Assembly (NCBI GenBank): GCA_037501455.1
Contig: CM074860.1
Location: 37,148,501 to 37,212,500, forward strand
Direction of reading: 5' to 3'
Source: Lantana camara
Taxonomy: Eukaryota > Streptophyta > Magnoliopsida > Lamiales > Verbenaceae
Length of the DNA: 64,000 bases
The notes below the pieces were generated by a model. The model did no database searches. It had not been told where the DNA came from and saw only the letters and a list, made by a program, of their open reading frames with translations. Numbering within the stretch: position 1 is the stretch's first letter; each line of letters starts with the position of its first letter. The translations under genes and the position numbers were made by a program. This document shows positions 24,970-37,049 of the stretch, one piece after another.

Positions 24970-25352
24970 TATATATATATATGTGTATTAGAAATTAGTT
25001 TAAATTTTAGAATTAAAATTTGAATTTTATTTTTTTTCCAGGGATTTTGGTCTACTTTAATTTTAGTTCTTTTTATCTCTTTTTTCTGCTTTGGATGCTA
25101 ATGAATAGATCTGGATTTTTTGTCTGCTTTGGATTAGATCTGACTAAAACAATGGTGGAAGAAAAGGTTTTTTTTTTTCCCTTCTTGGTTGGCTTGGTGG
25201 CTCGACTCGGCTCACCAGAATTTTACTGCTAGCCAAGCCCGAGCCATATTTTTGTGGCTCGTGGGTTGGCCAAGTCCAAGCTAGCTCTTCAAAGGGCGAG
25301 CCCAGTCCCGAACCCTAAAAAAATGCCAAGGCTCGGGTCATTACCATCCCTA
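24970..25352. mobile_element. Right end of a hAT-type DNA transposon, left end missing
   Basis: After a TA microsatellite, the sequence carries repeated GGCTCG/CGAGCC motifs and ends ATTACCATCCCTA at 25352. This is the complement of a TAGGGATGGTAAT start typical of plant hAT elements. The following GTCACACA (25353-25360) would be one copy of an 8-bp TSD. No matching left terminus occurs in the window, so the element is truncated at the T6 side. No transposase is visible. Confidence 0.5.
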
Positions 25353-25601
25353 GTCACACACATGTTGCTAGACTATGACAGTGTGAACTGTGAACTGATT
25401 AATTAATTAGAGTATTAATTAATTAGTGTCACTGCTAATTGAATAATGAACCTAGAGGGTCACACATAAATGCCCGATTACGAGGTTGAGGTTGGAATTG
25501 GTTAAACGAGTTGATCGAACCAATCACGAGAGGTTGATTACGGCCACAAGTGTATATGGCACGTGTCCTAGGTGACACGTGCCACACGTGTATGAATATT
25601 A
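25353..25601 (+). mobile_element. Copia LTR fragment
   Basis: It is similar to 26461-26660 within the C1 LTR (GGTCACACAC..GTTGCTAGACT, ATTAATTAATT, CACACGTGT). It is cut on the right by the start of C1. Confidence 0.7.
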
Positions 25602-27654
25602 TGTTGGAATAGTGCCCTAGAAAGCCGATTAGTTACAACCTGCTTTGGGACTTTCCTTTATATCACAGACAATCTTTGAATAATATATGAATGATTATTA
25701 TCATAGGCAACCACTTCTTTATGTGCAATATATGTTCTGTGTGTTTCCATTATGTGCACATACATTAGAACTCCCCTAATCCATAAGGCTATGAGGGACT
25801 TTGTTATTAGGTGAATGGCACATGAAACAAGCCCTAACTCAAGGCCGGATTAGAAACCACTCCAAGTCGATCAGTCCAATACGTGAGGGTGCTCATTATT
25901 AGAAAGGGTACACTTGTCCCACGTGAGAAGATTCCTAAATGGGAAAGGAAGTTTCCACTTCAGGAAGAGAAAACTTCCAGATTAAAAAATATCTCACAGG
26001 TTAATAGCGTGAATAAAGTAATCCTTTGACTTGAGATTCCATTGACGCTTTGTGCGCTAACTCTGTAGTCTTTGTTATAAGCTTTAAAGGATGTCTCACG
26101 AGACAACTGATTCAAGACTTATGTTGAGGCTACATAAGTGGCACATGAAAGCATATGAGAATCAACAAAGGACCTACACTTGCTTAAATTCAAGAAGATC
26201 TCTTATTGCATAAATCGTTCATATGCCATACTAAACCCTCGGCCGAGGTAGTGGATCAAGAAATCAAGAAAATGGTTTCTTGGATTGAGATCAAATGGAT
26301 ATAAAACAGACTTAGCTTTGTGATCGAGATTAGTGGGGCTCTCATTATTCCCATGCCCTACATCATAATCAAGAGATGGGATGGTAGGAGGATCTTACCT
26401 CACAACTGTCATTGACTGAAAGGTTCTTTCGAATGTACATTCATTGTTCGGGTAGGGGTCACACACCTGTTGCTAGACTGTGGTCGTCTGATTTGTGAAC
26501 TAATTAATTAATAAAGTGTATTAATTAATTAGGCTCACTGCTAACTGAAAATGAACCTAGGGGGTCACACACAAATGCCAGGTTCAAAGGGTATTGAAGG
26601 AAAGATCAAATAGTTGATTGAAACGAGACCACACGTGTAAAAGTACACTTGTGGCACTGAGAGAGTTTTGGGCGTGTGGTCCAATTGAGAAATTGGACCA
26701 TGTATTAATTAATTGGAGAATTAATTATAAAGCCCAAATATAATTAATTAGAGAATTAATTATAAATCCCTAATATAATTAATTTAGAGAATTAATTATA
26801 AAGCCAAATAAAATTAATTAGAGAATTAATTTTAGCTCGTTAGAATTAATTAGAGAATTAATTCTAAGTATTTAATTATTTAGTTATTCTAATTTTATTA
26901 GAATAAATAAATAAACAAATATAAATATCTTCTATTTATTATTCTAATAAATATTAATGCTTAATATTATTTAGATAAGATATTTAATTATTATTAGAAT
27001 AATTAAATATTCTTAATTTGATTAGGAGCTCTTTTTCTAGAAGAATAATATCTTATTTAGATAAGAGGTTATTACTTGGAGAGAAAGAAAATAGACGAAA
27101 AGTCAAAGTAGGAATCCAGTTCCTACACAAACTTGGGATTTAAGAAAACCTATATAAAGCCTGGTGGAAATATTTTTTCAATGAGAGATTCCGATTGAAA
27201 AATACGAGTTTCTTGGGAATACGAAGTCAGTTCGTGCAGAAGACGTTCGGACGATACGTGTTTCGAGCCTTCTTTGGCGTGGATTTCTGTGTTCGCCAAA
27301 CTGGGTTTTGAAGGGAGATTTAATTATGCTCTTTCTCTTCTCGTTTCTTGTTTCTTTCTTTACACATGTTATACCACTAGCATTCTCACAGACATGATTT
27401 GAATCTAGGACTGGTGTGGATTATTACTTTAGAGAAGACCTATCATGGAATCTAGTAGAAAGAATCATTCGAGGGATGGGGTTGCCATTACCACATGAAG
27501 TGCATTTGAGGGCGGCTCAAAACGTGTCAAGAAAGCGTCGATTCTTTTAAGTCCTTGAATCCCTAAGATTTTGAAATAGAAATTTCAAGTCCGATCTTAC
27601 TTTTGGGAAAAATTTTAAATTCCACTGCGCTTTCTGTTCGTGTTTTTCCTAACA
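25602..27654 (+). mobile_element. C1: Ty1/copia 5' LTR
   Basis: It starts TGTTGGAATAGTGCCC and ends TTTCCTAACA, followed after two bases by a tRNA-Met primer site. It is 2053 bp long. The related reverse LTR of C2 (28690-30976) shares both ends. Part of the middle is an AT-rich palindromic tandem array (26704-26880). No gene is present. Confidence 0.9.
26704..26880 (+). repeat. ATTAATTAGAGAATTAAT repeat array
   Basis: About five copies of a roughly 40-bp unit built on TTAATTAGAGAATTAAT, each internally palindromic. Equivalent degenerate units are at 29580-29770 in C2. Confidence 0.75.
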
Positions 27655-27656
27655 AG

Positions 27657-27671
27657 TGGTATCAGAGCCAC
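27657..27671 (+). other. Primer binding site of C1
   Basis: TGGTATCAGAGCCAC, complementary to the initiator tRNA-Met 3' end, lies two bases after the LTR. Confidence 0.9.
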
Positions 27672-28689
27672 CTTGCAAGGTCTATTTCTATTCTATCTTT
27701 TTTATATGAATTTGGTAGAAATTCTTAGATTTAGATGCAATTGAGTATTCTTGAGTTCTTTAGAAATTTGAGAAAAATGAATCTGTGAGTTTCCTGAAAT
27801 TTCTCTAAAACCATTTTCCTAAAAATTTTCGATTCAAAACTGTTTTAAATCAAATTGATTAAATCATGTTTTAGTTTTATTGGATTAAATTTGATCTTTT
27901 GAACTTGATCGTGAAATACGAAATGAGGGTTTGGGACGTGCTCTGTGTAGCGCGGCGTGCTATCCGTCACACGTTGTTGTCCCGACAAGCCGCTTCGCCT
28001 CGTGCGGAGGTGTGCCCGCTTCACGCGTGCATGTGAAGGCAGCCTCCGACGCTTCCCGTTTGCGCGCAGATTAGGCGCTAGGCGAGCACGCTGCTGCGCA
28101 CGTATCCGCTTGGCTGGCGTGCTGTTGCGCGCGACTCTATTTGGCCTGGCGGCTTGCTACGCGCAGGATGCGTAAGCCTCATGCGCGTGCGATGGGCTGC
28201 TAGGTCTTTTGGCGATATTTTCGATCCGATCCCAATTTTAATTTTAAAATTAATATTGGGAGTTTATAAAAACAAGACGAATTTAATTTTTGGGTAAATT
28301 AAACATATTATTTTTGAAATAATAGAAAGATGAAATTATTAATTTTTGGAAATTAATTGGAATTTTATAGATTTAATTTTTTCTTGGATTATTTGAAAGA
28401 ATTCATGAACAAGAATTGCATCTAAGTCGTGTTTTTTAAGTTATTAGAACTTAAAGGTGGGAATTTTAATTTATTGGTAAATTTATTCTTGCAATTTTAG
28501 AATATTAGGTGATCATGGGTTTAGTCTTGTGGATGTTTTAATTTATGCACATGGATGGTTTAAATTTGGGGTTGGAGCCCCATAGTTATGTTTTTCAATT
28601 GGGGTCGGTGCCCCACTTATGTGCGTACTGTTATGTTTTTATTATGTGGCTTTCCATATTACCATTTTTGGGCCGGGGTATGCCCCGTG
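27672..28689 (+). other. C1 untranslated leader, first part
   Basis: There is no significant reading frame. A GC-rich block at about 27930-28200 stands out in an AT-rich surrounding. Three GGGG/CCCC hairpins lie at 28568-28581, 28601-28614 and 28674-28687. C2 is inserted directly after the third. The leader resumes at 44416, with about 265 bp missing by comparison with C2. Confidence 0.7.
28568..28687 (+). repeat. Three GGGG/CCCC hairpins in the C1 leader
   Basis: The stems are GGGG..CCCC with loops TTGGAG, TCGGTG and TATG. C2 keeps the same three at 42793-42806, 42867-42881 and 42899-42913 on the other strand, partly decayed. Confidence 0.7.
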
Positions 28690-30976
28690 TGTTGGGAAAA
28701 CTTGAAAAGAAAACGCAGCGGAATTTTAAAATTTTTCCCTATAAGCAAGATCGGACTTAAAATTCCTATTCCCGATTCGTAGGGATCAAGAACTTACAAC
28801 AATCATCGCTTTCTTGAAACGTTTTGAGCCGCCCTTAAACGCGCTTCTTACGATAATGACAACCCCGTCCCTCGAAAGTTTCTTTCTACTTTAGATTCCA
28901 TAGTAGGTTTCCTCTAGAGTAATAATCCACACCAACCTAGATTCAAATCATGTTAGGGAAAGTGCTAGCGATATAACATGTGTAAAGAAAGAAGCAAGAA
29001 ACGAGAAGTGAAAGAGTGAAATTAAATCTCCCTTCAAAACCCAGTTTTGCGAAGACAGAAATCTACACGCCATAAAACCCTCGTGAAAAAATTCATCCTT
29101 CAAGATATGGACGAACGATTTTCGCCATCTTCTTTGGTTTGATTTTTTCACTCGTACTCTGTTAGGTTCAGAATCGTTCCACCAGCCCTTGTTGTCGTTT
29201 AGGCGTGATCTTTCTATCATGCGTAAGAGACAATTTTCAAACCCCTTAGCCTATAAATAGGGTTAGGGTTTCGAACCCCTCAAGTCTAGTTGGAATCAGA
29301 TTCCAACTTTGACTTTTCTTCTATTTCCTTTATCTCCAAGTAATAGGAGTCTTATTCAAAATAAGATATCTATTCCTTCTAGAAAAGAGCTCCTAATCAA
29401 ATTAGGAATATTTAATTATTCTAATAATAATTAAATATCTTATTCCAATAATATTTATTCTAATCATATTAGAATTAATATTTACTAGAATAATAAATAG
29501 AAGATATTTAATATTTATTTATTTATTTATTTTAATCAAATTAGAACAATTAAATAATTAAATACTTAAATACTTAGAATTAATTCTCTCAATTAATTCC
29601 ATGAAGGGCTTTAGAATTAATTCTTAATCAATTCTAACGGGATAAAATTAATTCTCTAATTAATTTTGTATGGATTTATAATTAATTCTCCTAATTAATT
29701 ACATTAGGGATTTATAATTAATTTTCCTAATTAATTACATTTGGACTTTATAATTAATTCTCCAATTAATTAACATATGATCCAATTATTCAATCGGACC
29801 ACACGCCCCAACCTCTCTCACGTGCCACATGTGTACTTTACACGTGTGGTCTCGTTTCGATCAACTATTTGATCTTTCCTTCAATACCCTTTGAATCTGG
29901 CATTTGTGTGTGACCCCCTAGGTTCATTTTCAGTTAGCAGTGAGACTAATACGCTTTATTAGTTCACAGATCATACGACCATAATCTAGCAACAGGTGTA
30001 TGACCCCTACCCGAACAATGAATGTCTATTCGAAAGTACCTTTTAGTCAATGACAGTTGTGAGGTACAGTCCTCCTACCAACCCATCACTTGATTAAGAT
30101 CTAGGGCATGGGAATAATGAGAGCCCTACAAATCTGATTCTTAAAGCTAAGTTCATTTCGTATCCGTTTGATCTCAATCCAAGAAACCCTTTTCTTGATA
30201 TCTTGATCCACTACCTCGGTCGAGGGTTTAGGATGGCATATGAACGACTTATGCAATAAGAGATCTTCTTGCATTTAAGCAAGTGTAGGTCCTTTGTTGA
30301 TTCTCATATACTTCCATGTGCCACTTGTGCAGCCCCAGCATAAGGCTTGAGTCAGTTGTCTAAGGCGACACCCTTTAAAGCTTATACCAAAGACTACCGA
30401 GTTAGCCCATAAATCATCAATGAAATCTCAAGTCAAAGGATTAATTTACTCACGCCATTGACCTATGAGATATTTTCTAATCTGGAAGTTTCTATTTCTA
30501 GGTATCGAAACTTCCTTTCCCATTTAGGAATCTTCTCACGCGGGACACCTCAGTGTGCCCGTTTTAATAACGAGCACCCTCATGTATTGCGTACGCAACA
30601 GCTATGCACTTTACTCCCCATGAAACAAGATACTCCTTCTTAAGGACGCAATCCCACGAGCAAGTCTCAATCGAGCCTAATCAACACTCCCACTGTTTGT
30701 TGGACTCATCGAATTGGAGTGGTTTCTAATCCGGCCTTAAGTTAGAGCTTGTTTTATGTGTCATTCACCTAATGACAAAGTCTCTAATAGCCTTATGGAT
30801 TAGGGGAGTTCTAATACATGCGCACGAAATGGAAACACACAAAACACGTATTGCACATAAAGAAGTGTTTGCCTATGATAATAATCAATCGTGTATTATT
30901 CAAAGATTGTTTGTGATATTAGGAAAGTCCCAAAACAGATATGACTAATCGGCTTTCTTGGGCACTATTTCCAACA
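28690..30976 (-). mobile_element. C2: copia 3' LTR
   Basis: On the minus strand it starts TGTTGGAAATAGTGCCC (30976) and ends TTTTCCCAACA (28690), 2287 bp. A polypurine-type AAGTGGGAGAT lies immediately outside at 30977-30987. The left flank CCGTG would be a TSD copy, but the partner is deleted. Confidence 0.88.
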
Positions 30977-32683
30977 ATCTCCCACTTGCCCATAAAAGCC
31001 ATTTAGTTACTTTGAGTCCCATCTTCTCAAGATATACTTTGAGACCCTATTGACTTTGGGCGTTTCCAAAGTGGATCTACTAAGTTCTCTGCTGATGTAA
31101 CCCTCTTATTTACACATCTCTAAGGAAACACGTTTTCCTTTATAAAGTGATTCGTAATCACGTGTTCAGTCTCTTGGTTCTCTTACTTGAACAACCATCC
31201 ATTTTATCATACAATATGATAAAGGAGTTGTTTCATGCTAGGAACTTCATCTAACCAGTTAGATGGAGTTTCTTACCCAAACACTTAACTTAGCAGTATT
31301 CAATACGACTAAGTACTCAACTACAATAGTCGAGATTTTGCAACGTCCGTGCTTGGAACGTTTCCAACACGTTGCTTTGCCATTGAGGTGAAAATTGCAT
31401 CCTTTCAATGATTTACAATCATCTATGTTTGATGTAACGATTACATCAAAATATCCTTTCAATAATAAGATCTTTTTGGGCTTTGTAAACTAATACATAT
31501 CCTCATTTCTTCTCAAGTAATTTGAGGACATCCTTTACAGAAATCTAATGACCTTCTTAGAGGTCATATTAGATTTGGCCCACTACGCTTAGTGTTGCGC
31601 CATATCTAATTTTGTGCATAACTTTGCATACATTTTGCTCCCTTCTTTTAAGGGGTTTTGGACATTGTAATCTTTCTCAAAGTTATCTTAGGACACACAC
31701 TCTTCAAAAGAGATGTTCGATCATTCATACTAAACTCCTTTTAGTACCATGGTTATGCACTTGATTGTGATAATCCTTTTATTCTCTTAATTCTATCTTC
31801 TATAGATCTTAATTTCGAGAATTTAGGATAATTACTAAGATCTTTCATGTCAAATTGTTTCTTAAACAAAATTTTGGTAACTCCCATGTCATCTTTCGCA
31901 TTCCCAATGAGAATGATGTCATATTTAAAACACCAAAGGGTGAAGCTAACATTAGTAACTATCATACGTGCATTTGAAAGTTATTTGACTTTCATCTTGA
32001 GTCAAACGATTTTAACTACCTTATGGAATCGAATTCTCTAACTCCTAGAAGCCTTTATCAATCTATAGATTAACTTAGGGATTTGCATACCTTATGCATA
32101 CTCCCACTGGATATGAGATTCATAGAAATACCATATTTCAGTCTTTTCCAATCTTCTATTGAGGAAGACGGTTCTCACATTTATTTATCATATCTCATAG
32201 TTAGAATATGTAGATATGGTCAACACAATCCAAATGGACTTTTGCATTTCAACCGTCAAGAAGGTTGTAATGCTTTCCATTTACTCGAAGCTCTATGAGC
32301 TTGATCCTATCAGGTGGATCAACCAAGGTCCAAACTCGGTTTGAATATATGGAATCCAAATTGGGTTTCAAGGCTTGCTTACCGTACTCAGATTCCAAAT
32401 CTGACAGTGTCTCCTCTTTAAGTAATTCTTCGGCTATCTAGGAACGTGTTCTAAACGCGTCTTAAGAGGTCACACGTGTACATACTCTAAAATTTGGCTA
32501 AATTTTATCAGATGGGCTTGTTTCTTCTATATGTGGCGTCGATATTTATCCTCAAATTTCTTTGAGGTCTGCTTGCTTGCCTTTCTTCTTCTATAGGAAC
32601 GATTCCTTAAAAAAGTTACATTCCTTGAAACAAACAACCTTTGTTCAAGGGAATTGCAGAAATGATATCCTATATTGTTGAAT
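30977..32683 (-). pseudogene. C2 copia pol relic: RT C-terminal part and RNase H
   Basis: Minus-strand translation at 31753-31965 gives a degraded reverse transcriptase segment with the catalytic-box neighbourhood (KYDIILIGN, one Asp missing), followed by KQFDMKDL, which is typical of copia RT. At 31259-31462 an RNase H segment is readable (FHLNGKATCWKRSK, then a degraded EAEY region and VWVRN). Many stops and frameshifts separate them. The remaining 300 bp to the LTR is the untranslated tail. T7 interrupts the element at 32684. The fold and order (RT before RNase H, next to the 3' LTR) fit Ty1/copia; no activity is possible. Confidence 0.75.
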
Positions 32684-32689
32684 TGTAAC

Positions 32690-33491
32690 CAGTGTTTTCA
32701 AAATCGGATCGGAGCTTGAACCGAAAGGCCTACTGGTCACCGGTTCAACCGGTTCGATCGGTTCGACCACCGGTTCAACCGGTATGACGCAATAAATATT
32801 TAATAATTATTTATTAATTAAATATATAATATTATAAATATAAATATATTTGTATTTTTAAATATTTAAAAATAATAATTTTCTTTACACTAATCTTAAA
32901 ATAGATTTCAATATTTACACAGAATAATGTCTTTTTACATTACCAACATGTATTATTTACTATTAAAAATAATATATTTTATAATAATTACCATATGCAC
33001 TTAAGTTTAAAAAAAGCCCAAAGCCCAAACCAAGTAAAGCCAAAATCTTAAAACCTTAAAAACCGTAATCATTGGACAGTGAAAATCTGAAAACATAGAA
33101 GCATATCAGCCGCCGACAACACGTTACAGGTTTGCTCTTTTCATCTTCTTCCCTAAATCCTAATTTCTCAGGTAACAAAATTTTCTTCATTTTTCATAAA
33201 ATCAGACCACGACATTCTTTCTCTTACACCTGTGTCTGTCGATCTCTCTTATTTCGTTTCTCCCCAACTCCAAACATGTGGAAGAGGCTTGCTCGGCGGA
33301 TTTTTCTTTTTTTTTTTTTTTTTTACCTTCAAACCGGCGACCCTGTCCGGCTTTCGGGACCAAAACCGCCGATTAATCGGCCGGTTTTTCCGGTCCCGAA
33401 ACGGTCCGAACCTCGCCGGTTTTAAGGGGTCATCCGGATCGGATCAAGCACCGGTCGAACCGGCCGGTCCGGTCCGGTTTTGAAAACATTG
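32690..33491. mobile_element. Non-autonomous hAT element with 8-bp TSD
   Basis: The left end CAGTGTTTTCAAAA and the right end TTTTGAAAACATTG form terminal inverted repeats with one mismatch. Direct repeats ATTGTAAC flank it exactly at 32682-32689 and 33492-33499. CCGGTT-rich subterminal motifs lie inside both ends. It is 802 bp long with no transposase frame. The TSD includes the first six bases of LTR T7. Confidence 0.95.
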
Positions 33492-34393
33492 ATTGTAACA
33501 CCCCAAACGGAGGATGCCACATCCCCCGCACTGAGACCCAGAACCGGTTATGAAATGGAAGTCCATGCCCGAATCCGAATCAGAGCGAACGAGAGACAAA
33601 CGTACACGCTATGCTAAGTGGATCTAACTCGACGAACTCAGAGTGCGGAAGCAATACAAACATTCAACAAGATAGCGGAAGCATTTAAATCAACATTCAA
33701 AACACGTGACGGGTTCAACTAGCATAAATACCTAGTCCCGAATATCCGATCAACATAATGTAATAATCATCAAATGCCACACAGGGCCGAATACGAATGC
33801 CACACAGGGCTATAGAAAGGTAAAGTATAATCTCAAGTCTACAAGTCATGACATAAGTAAAGTGTATGAAAGACAAATGCAACTAGAAAGGCTAGACCGA
33901 CGAAGTGCAACTCAAAGGACTTACACCCGCCTAGCAAACACCAACAGACCTGCAACTAAAAGATTAAATGAGGGGTCAGTCAACTTGACCGAGTGAGGGG
34001 GCTAATGTACACCCACAATATATATATATAAAGAGCATAGCACAGAATAAAAGGGAGGGAATCATGAATCGGAGATAGGTGTCGCATACCAAAGACATTT
34101 CCAAAAGTACCCCAAAAGATAGATATATAAGTTTTAGAAAACATTTCAGAAACTCTATCTCGATTCACAATTCCCAGACAGAAACAGAACATATGCTCGG
34201 CGAGTACGAGCTTCCACCCTTTACTCCTCAGAACAGATCCAAACATAAATACAGAATCAAATTCAACCCCACACCAATGATGGAGGAGATGTACCGTCCC
34301 CAGACCATCAAGAACAGACAAACCCTCAAGGGGTAGCGAACCCACAAGAGTCCTCCCCGGCTGTACACCGAAGGCTCAAGATATCACGCCTCC

Positions 34394-37049
34394 TGTAGCA
34401 CCCTAACCCCCAGGGCACCACATCCCCCGCACTATAGCCTCGATCCACGTATGAAATGGAAAGTCCATACATAAACCAAAACTATAGCGAACGGGTGACA
34501 ATAAAAATGACGACCTAGGCGGGATACTCTCCCCAACAACACCAAAGTAAACATGATAATGGAAGCGGAAGTAATAATCCATTCATACATATAGGTACCA
34601 TATTTACCGAATAGATACGTATAGATACCAACTTAACTATCAATACATTATCATCTCTTAATAATATACATACTCGAGTATCCAAAACGTGAGAACATTG
34701 TTATAACATGAAACTAGCATAAACTATACATGAGGGTATGAGACTAGACTCGTGGAAATGCAAGACTCGAACAACTCCCGCCTAGTACGACCACGCTCAA
34801 AGTGTACCTGAAAAGTGAAGTATGAGTCTACCGAAGACTGAGTGAGGGGCAATAAATATATATAACACACATCACATGCAAGGTGTAGCCTCAGGTGAAG
34901 ATTTCGGAAATGAAAAGGAATATGTAATTTAAGAACTTAATCTTTGCCCGAGATTACAACCAATCACTTGAACATTTTAGCTTAACATTTGATGAACATG
35001 TGACCCCGGCGAGCAGGGGTGATTCTCCAACCTTTACACCAAACGTGACAATACGTGCTTGCTTTATCAATTCAATACATGATCATGCAATTCCATTTAG
35101 TGCTCATATAGACAACTTCATGCTTGAAATCATGCGATAACCCGAGGATAACCCGACATGCCAGATTAATCCCCAGTCTCCTTCTTCCTCCGGGTGATAG
35201 CGAGTTTGCAAGGCTCGACTATCCACGACATGGTGTGTGTAGAGGACATGACCCTCTAGACACGGAACTCCTTCCACCACTAATCTCCTAGTGGCTTCGG
35301 GGGTGATCCCAACAATGTGAGGATAATTCAGGAGTTACCCGTCAGCCCTTGCTTTCCCGGTTGGCTCAAGAATTACCCTCGGGCCCACGTGCAATCATGT
35401 ACTCGCCAAACTTGCTTAAAATCATGACAATCAATACTTTCTTGCTTGAAATGTTTATAACTTTGAAAACGTTCATAATTATAATAGGTTTTGGCTGAAA
35501 ATAGCACATAAGGGTGGTAGGGTTCTATAAACATAACCTAAAACCTCACATTTTCTTGCAAAATATGACAAGGATATACTCTACTGAGCCTGCTCCTCGT
35601 CCAAGCCCTCATGACCTGTGCAAACACGACGTGTATACATGAGACAAGACCTAAAATGGACCAAATATGACGAATGGTGGAAATGTATCGAGACGACCAC
35701 GAAAATATAATGTGGCATGATAACATGTTATTTCACTTCATATTAGCACATATTATAGCAATTCGGGGTCAAAGAAGTCGTCGGATCGAGGGGTCATTTT
35801 CGTAATTTTATGCAGTGAATTTTGTTCTACATTCCAGGTGGGAACGGCCGTTCCTGTCCCCTTTGCAAAATGGGAACGGTCGTTCCCATGAGTTCCCCAA
35901 AACGGCCAACGATTTTTTAAAAATAAAAGCGCGCCTTTTAGCTGGGAACGGCCCTTCCGGCATCAAGGCCAAAGTGGGAATGACCGTTCCTATGCTCGGC
36001 CGCCCAGTTCATTTGAAAAGGTGGGAACGCCCGTTCCCTCAATGCCTTGAGGCTGGGAACGGTCGTTCCCAGTTTCTGCAAATTTGAAGAACAGAGCAAA
36101 ACAGGGGATGCTCACGGGAATGATCAACAAAGCCACCAAATTCCATTTTACAATCAACAAAGTCATGATTTCTGGAAATATACATGTATACTTGCTCAAA
36201 AAATGATATTATAACATTCAAACACTCAAAGCACGCAATATTATCAAGAATTCATGATTTCAAGTTCATGATCACACTTGATCATTCATGCCAAATTTTC
36301 AAGGATTCAAGCTATAAATCATGCCATAATTCATAAAATGATCTCATAATCATGCTTCCAATTCTAATTCATTCATCTAGCATATAACTTCCAAACCCTA
36401 ACCACATCAAATACAATCAAGAATCATCCCTTCCATGCAAACCAACCTTGAAGACTAAGAAATGAAGAAGGTAGATGATGATGATGATGATCTCCCTAAT
36501 TTCCTTGAAATACTTCTTGAAATCTTGATGATTGAAGGAAATTCACTTCTTCCCTTTTTACGTGATGAACCGAGAATGAGGAGCAAATGTGTTTGGGTGA
36601 CTTTAGGATGAAAATGATCAAGAAAGAAGCCTGGAGACGCATTACGTAAAAGCCATTTTTGAAATGTGTGAAATGTGCTAATTTGCCAATTAATCCTCTA
36701 ACTCATGAGAGTATGCAATTGAGTATACATAGTTTTAAAATATGATCAATTAGATCTTTGAAAGTTATGCAATTAAGTCCCTAGAACTTTAAAGAAATCT
36801 TCACTAGTGATAATTTGGTAATTTAAAACATTCTCGGTACTTGTTTCATGCAATAAATATTTTCCGTGTCGTGAAATAATATTTTCAATGATATAAAATC
36901 AAATAATTCACATAAAGGATGTTTCATGAATTTTATAAAATTATGAATGCCACGTAAGAATATATTATAAAATTAAAGAAATAAAATAAAACCTACGCTC
37001 AAACTCACACGTGGCGTGCTTACCTGTTCATCCGGAACCGGGCGTTACA
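34394..37049 (-). mobile_element. T8: complete solo gypsy LTR with TSD
   Basis: It runs from TGTAGCACCC to GGGCGTTACA, 2656 bp, flanked by perfect CCTCC repeats at 34389-34393 and 37050-37054. It contains the decamer variant GCGGAAGTAA 34565-34574, hairpin AGTCT/AGACT 34825-34839, acceptor-like TTTTCAG|GT at 34808, TTGCAA palindrome 35201-35217, a six-copy palindrome array 35839-36072 and a weak donor AAG|GTTGGT at 36446. Confidence 0.92.
35839..36072 (-). repeat. Palindrome array of T8 (6 copies)
   Basis: Copies lie at 35839-35854, 35871-35888, 35944-35958, 35976-35990, 36023-36038 and 36053-36072. The arms are GGGAACG and CGTTCCC with a variable 1-3 base centre; copies 2 and 6 extend the symmetry to TGGGAACG/CGTTCCCA and CTGGGAACG/CGTTCCCAG. 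Confidence 0.9.

Noticed and set aside
32690..33491. hAT element as Mutator-like or a MITE of another class
   Set aside because: The CAGTG terminus, short inverted repeats and exact 8-bp TSD fit hAT; Mutator would give 9-11 bp and long inverted repeats.
35839..36072. CRISPR-like array
   Set aside because: The repeats are short palindromes with irregular spacing inside a plant LTR. No cas genes and no prokaryotic context.
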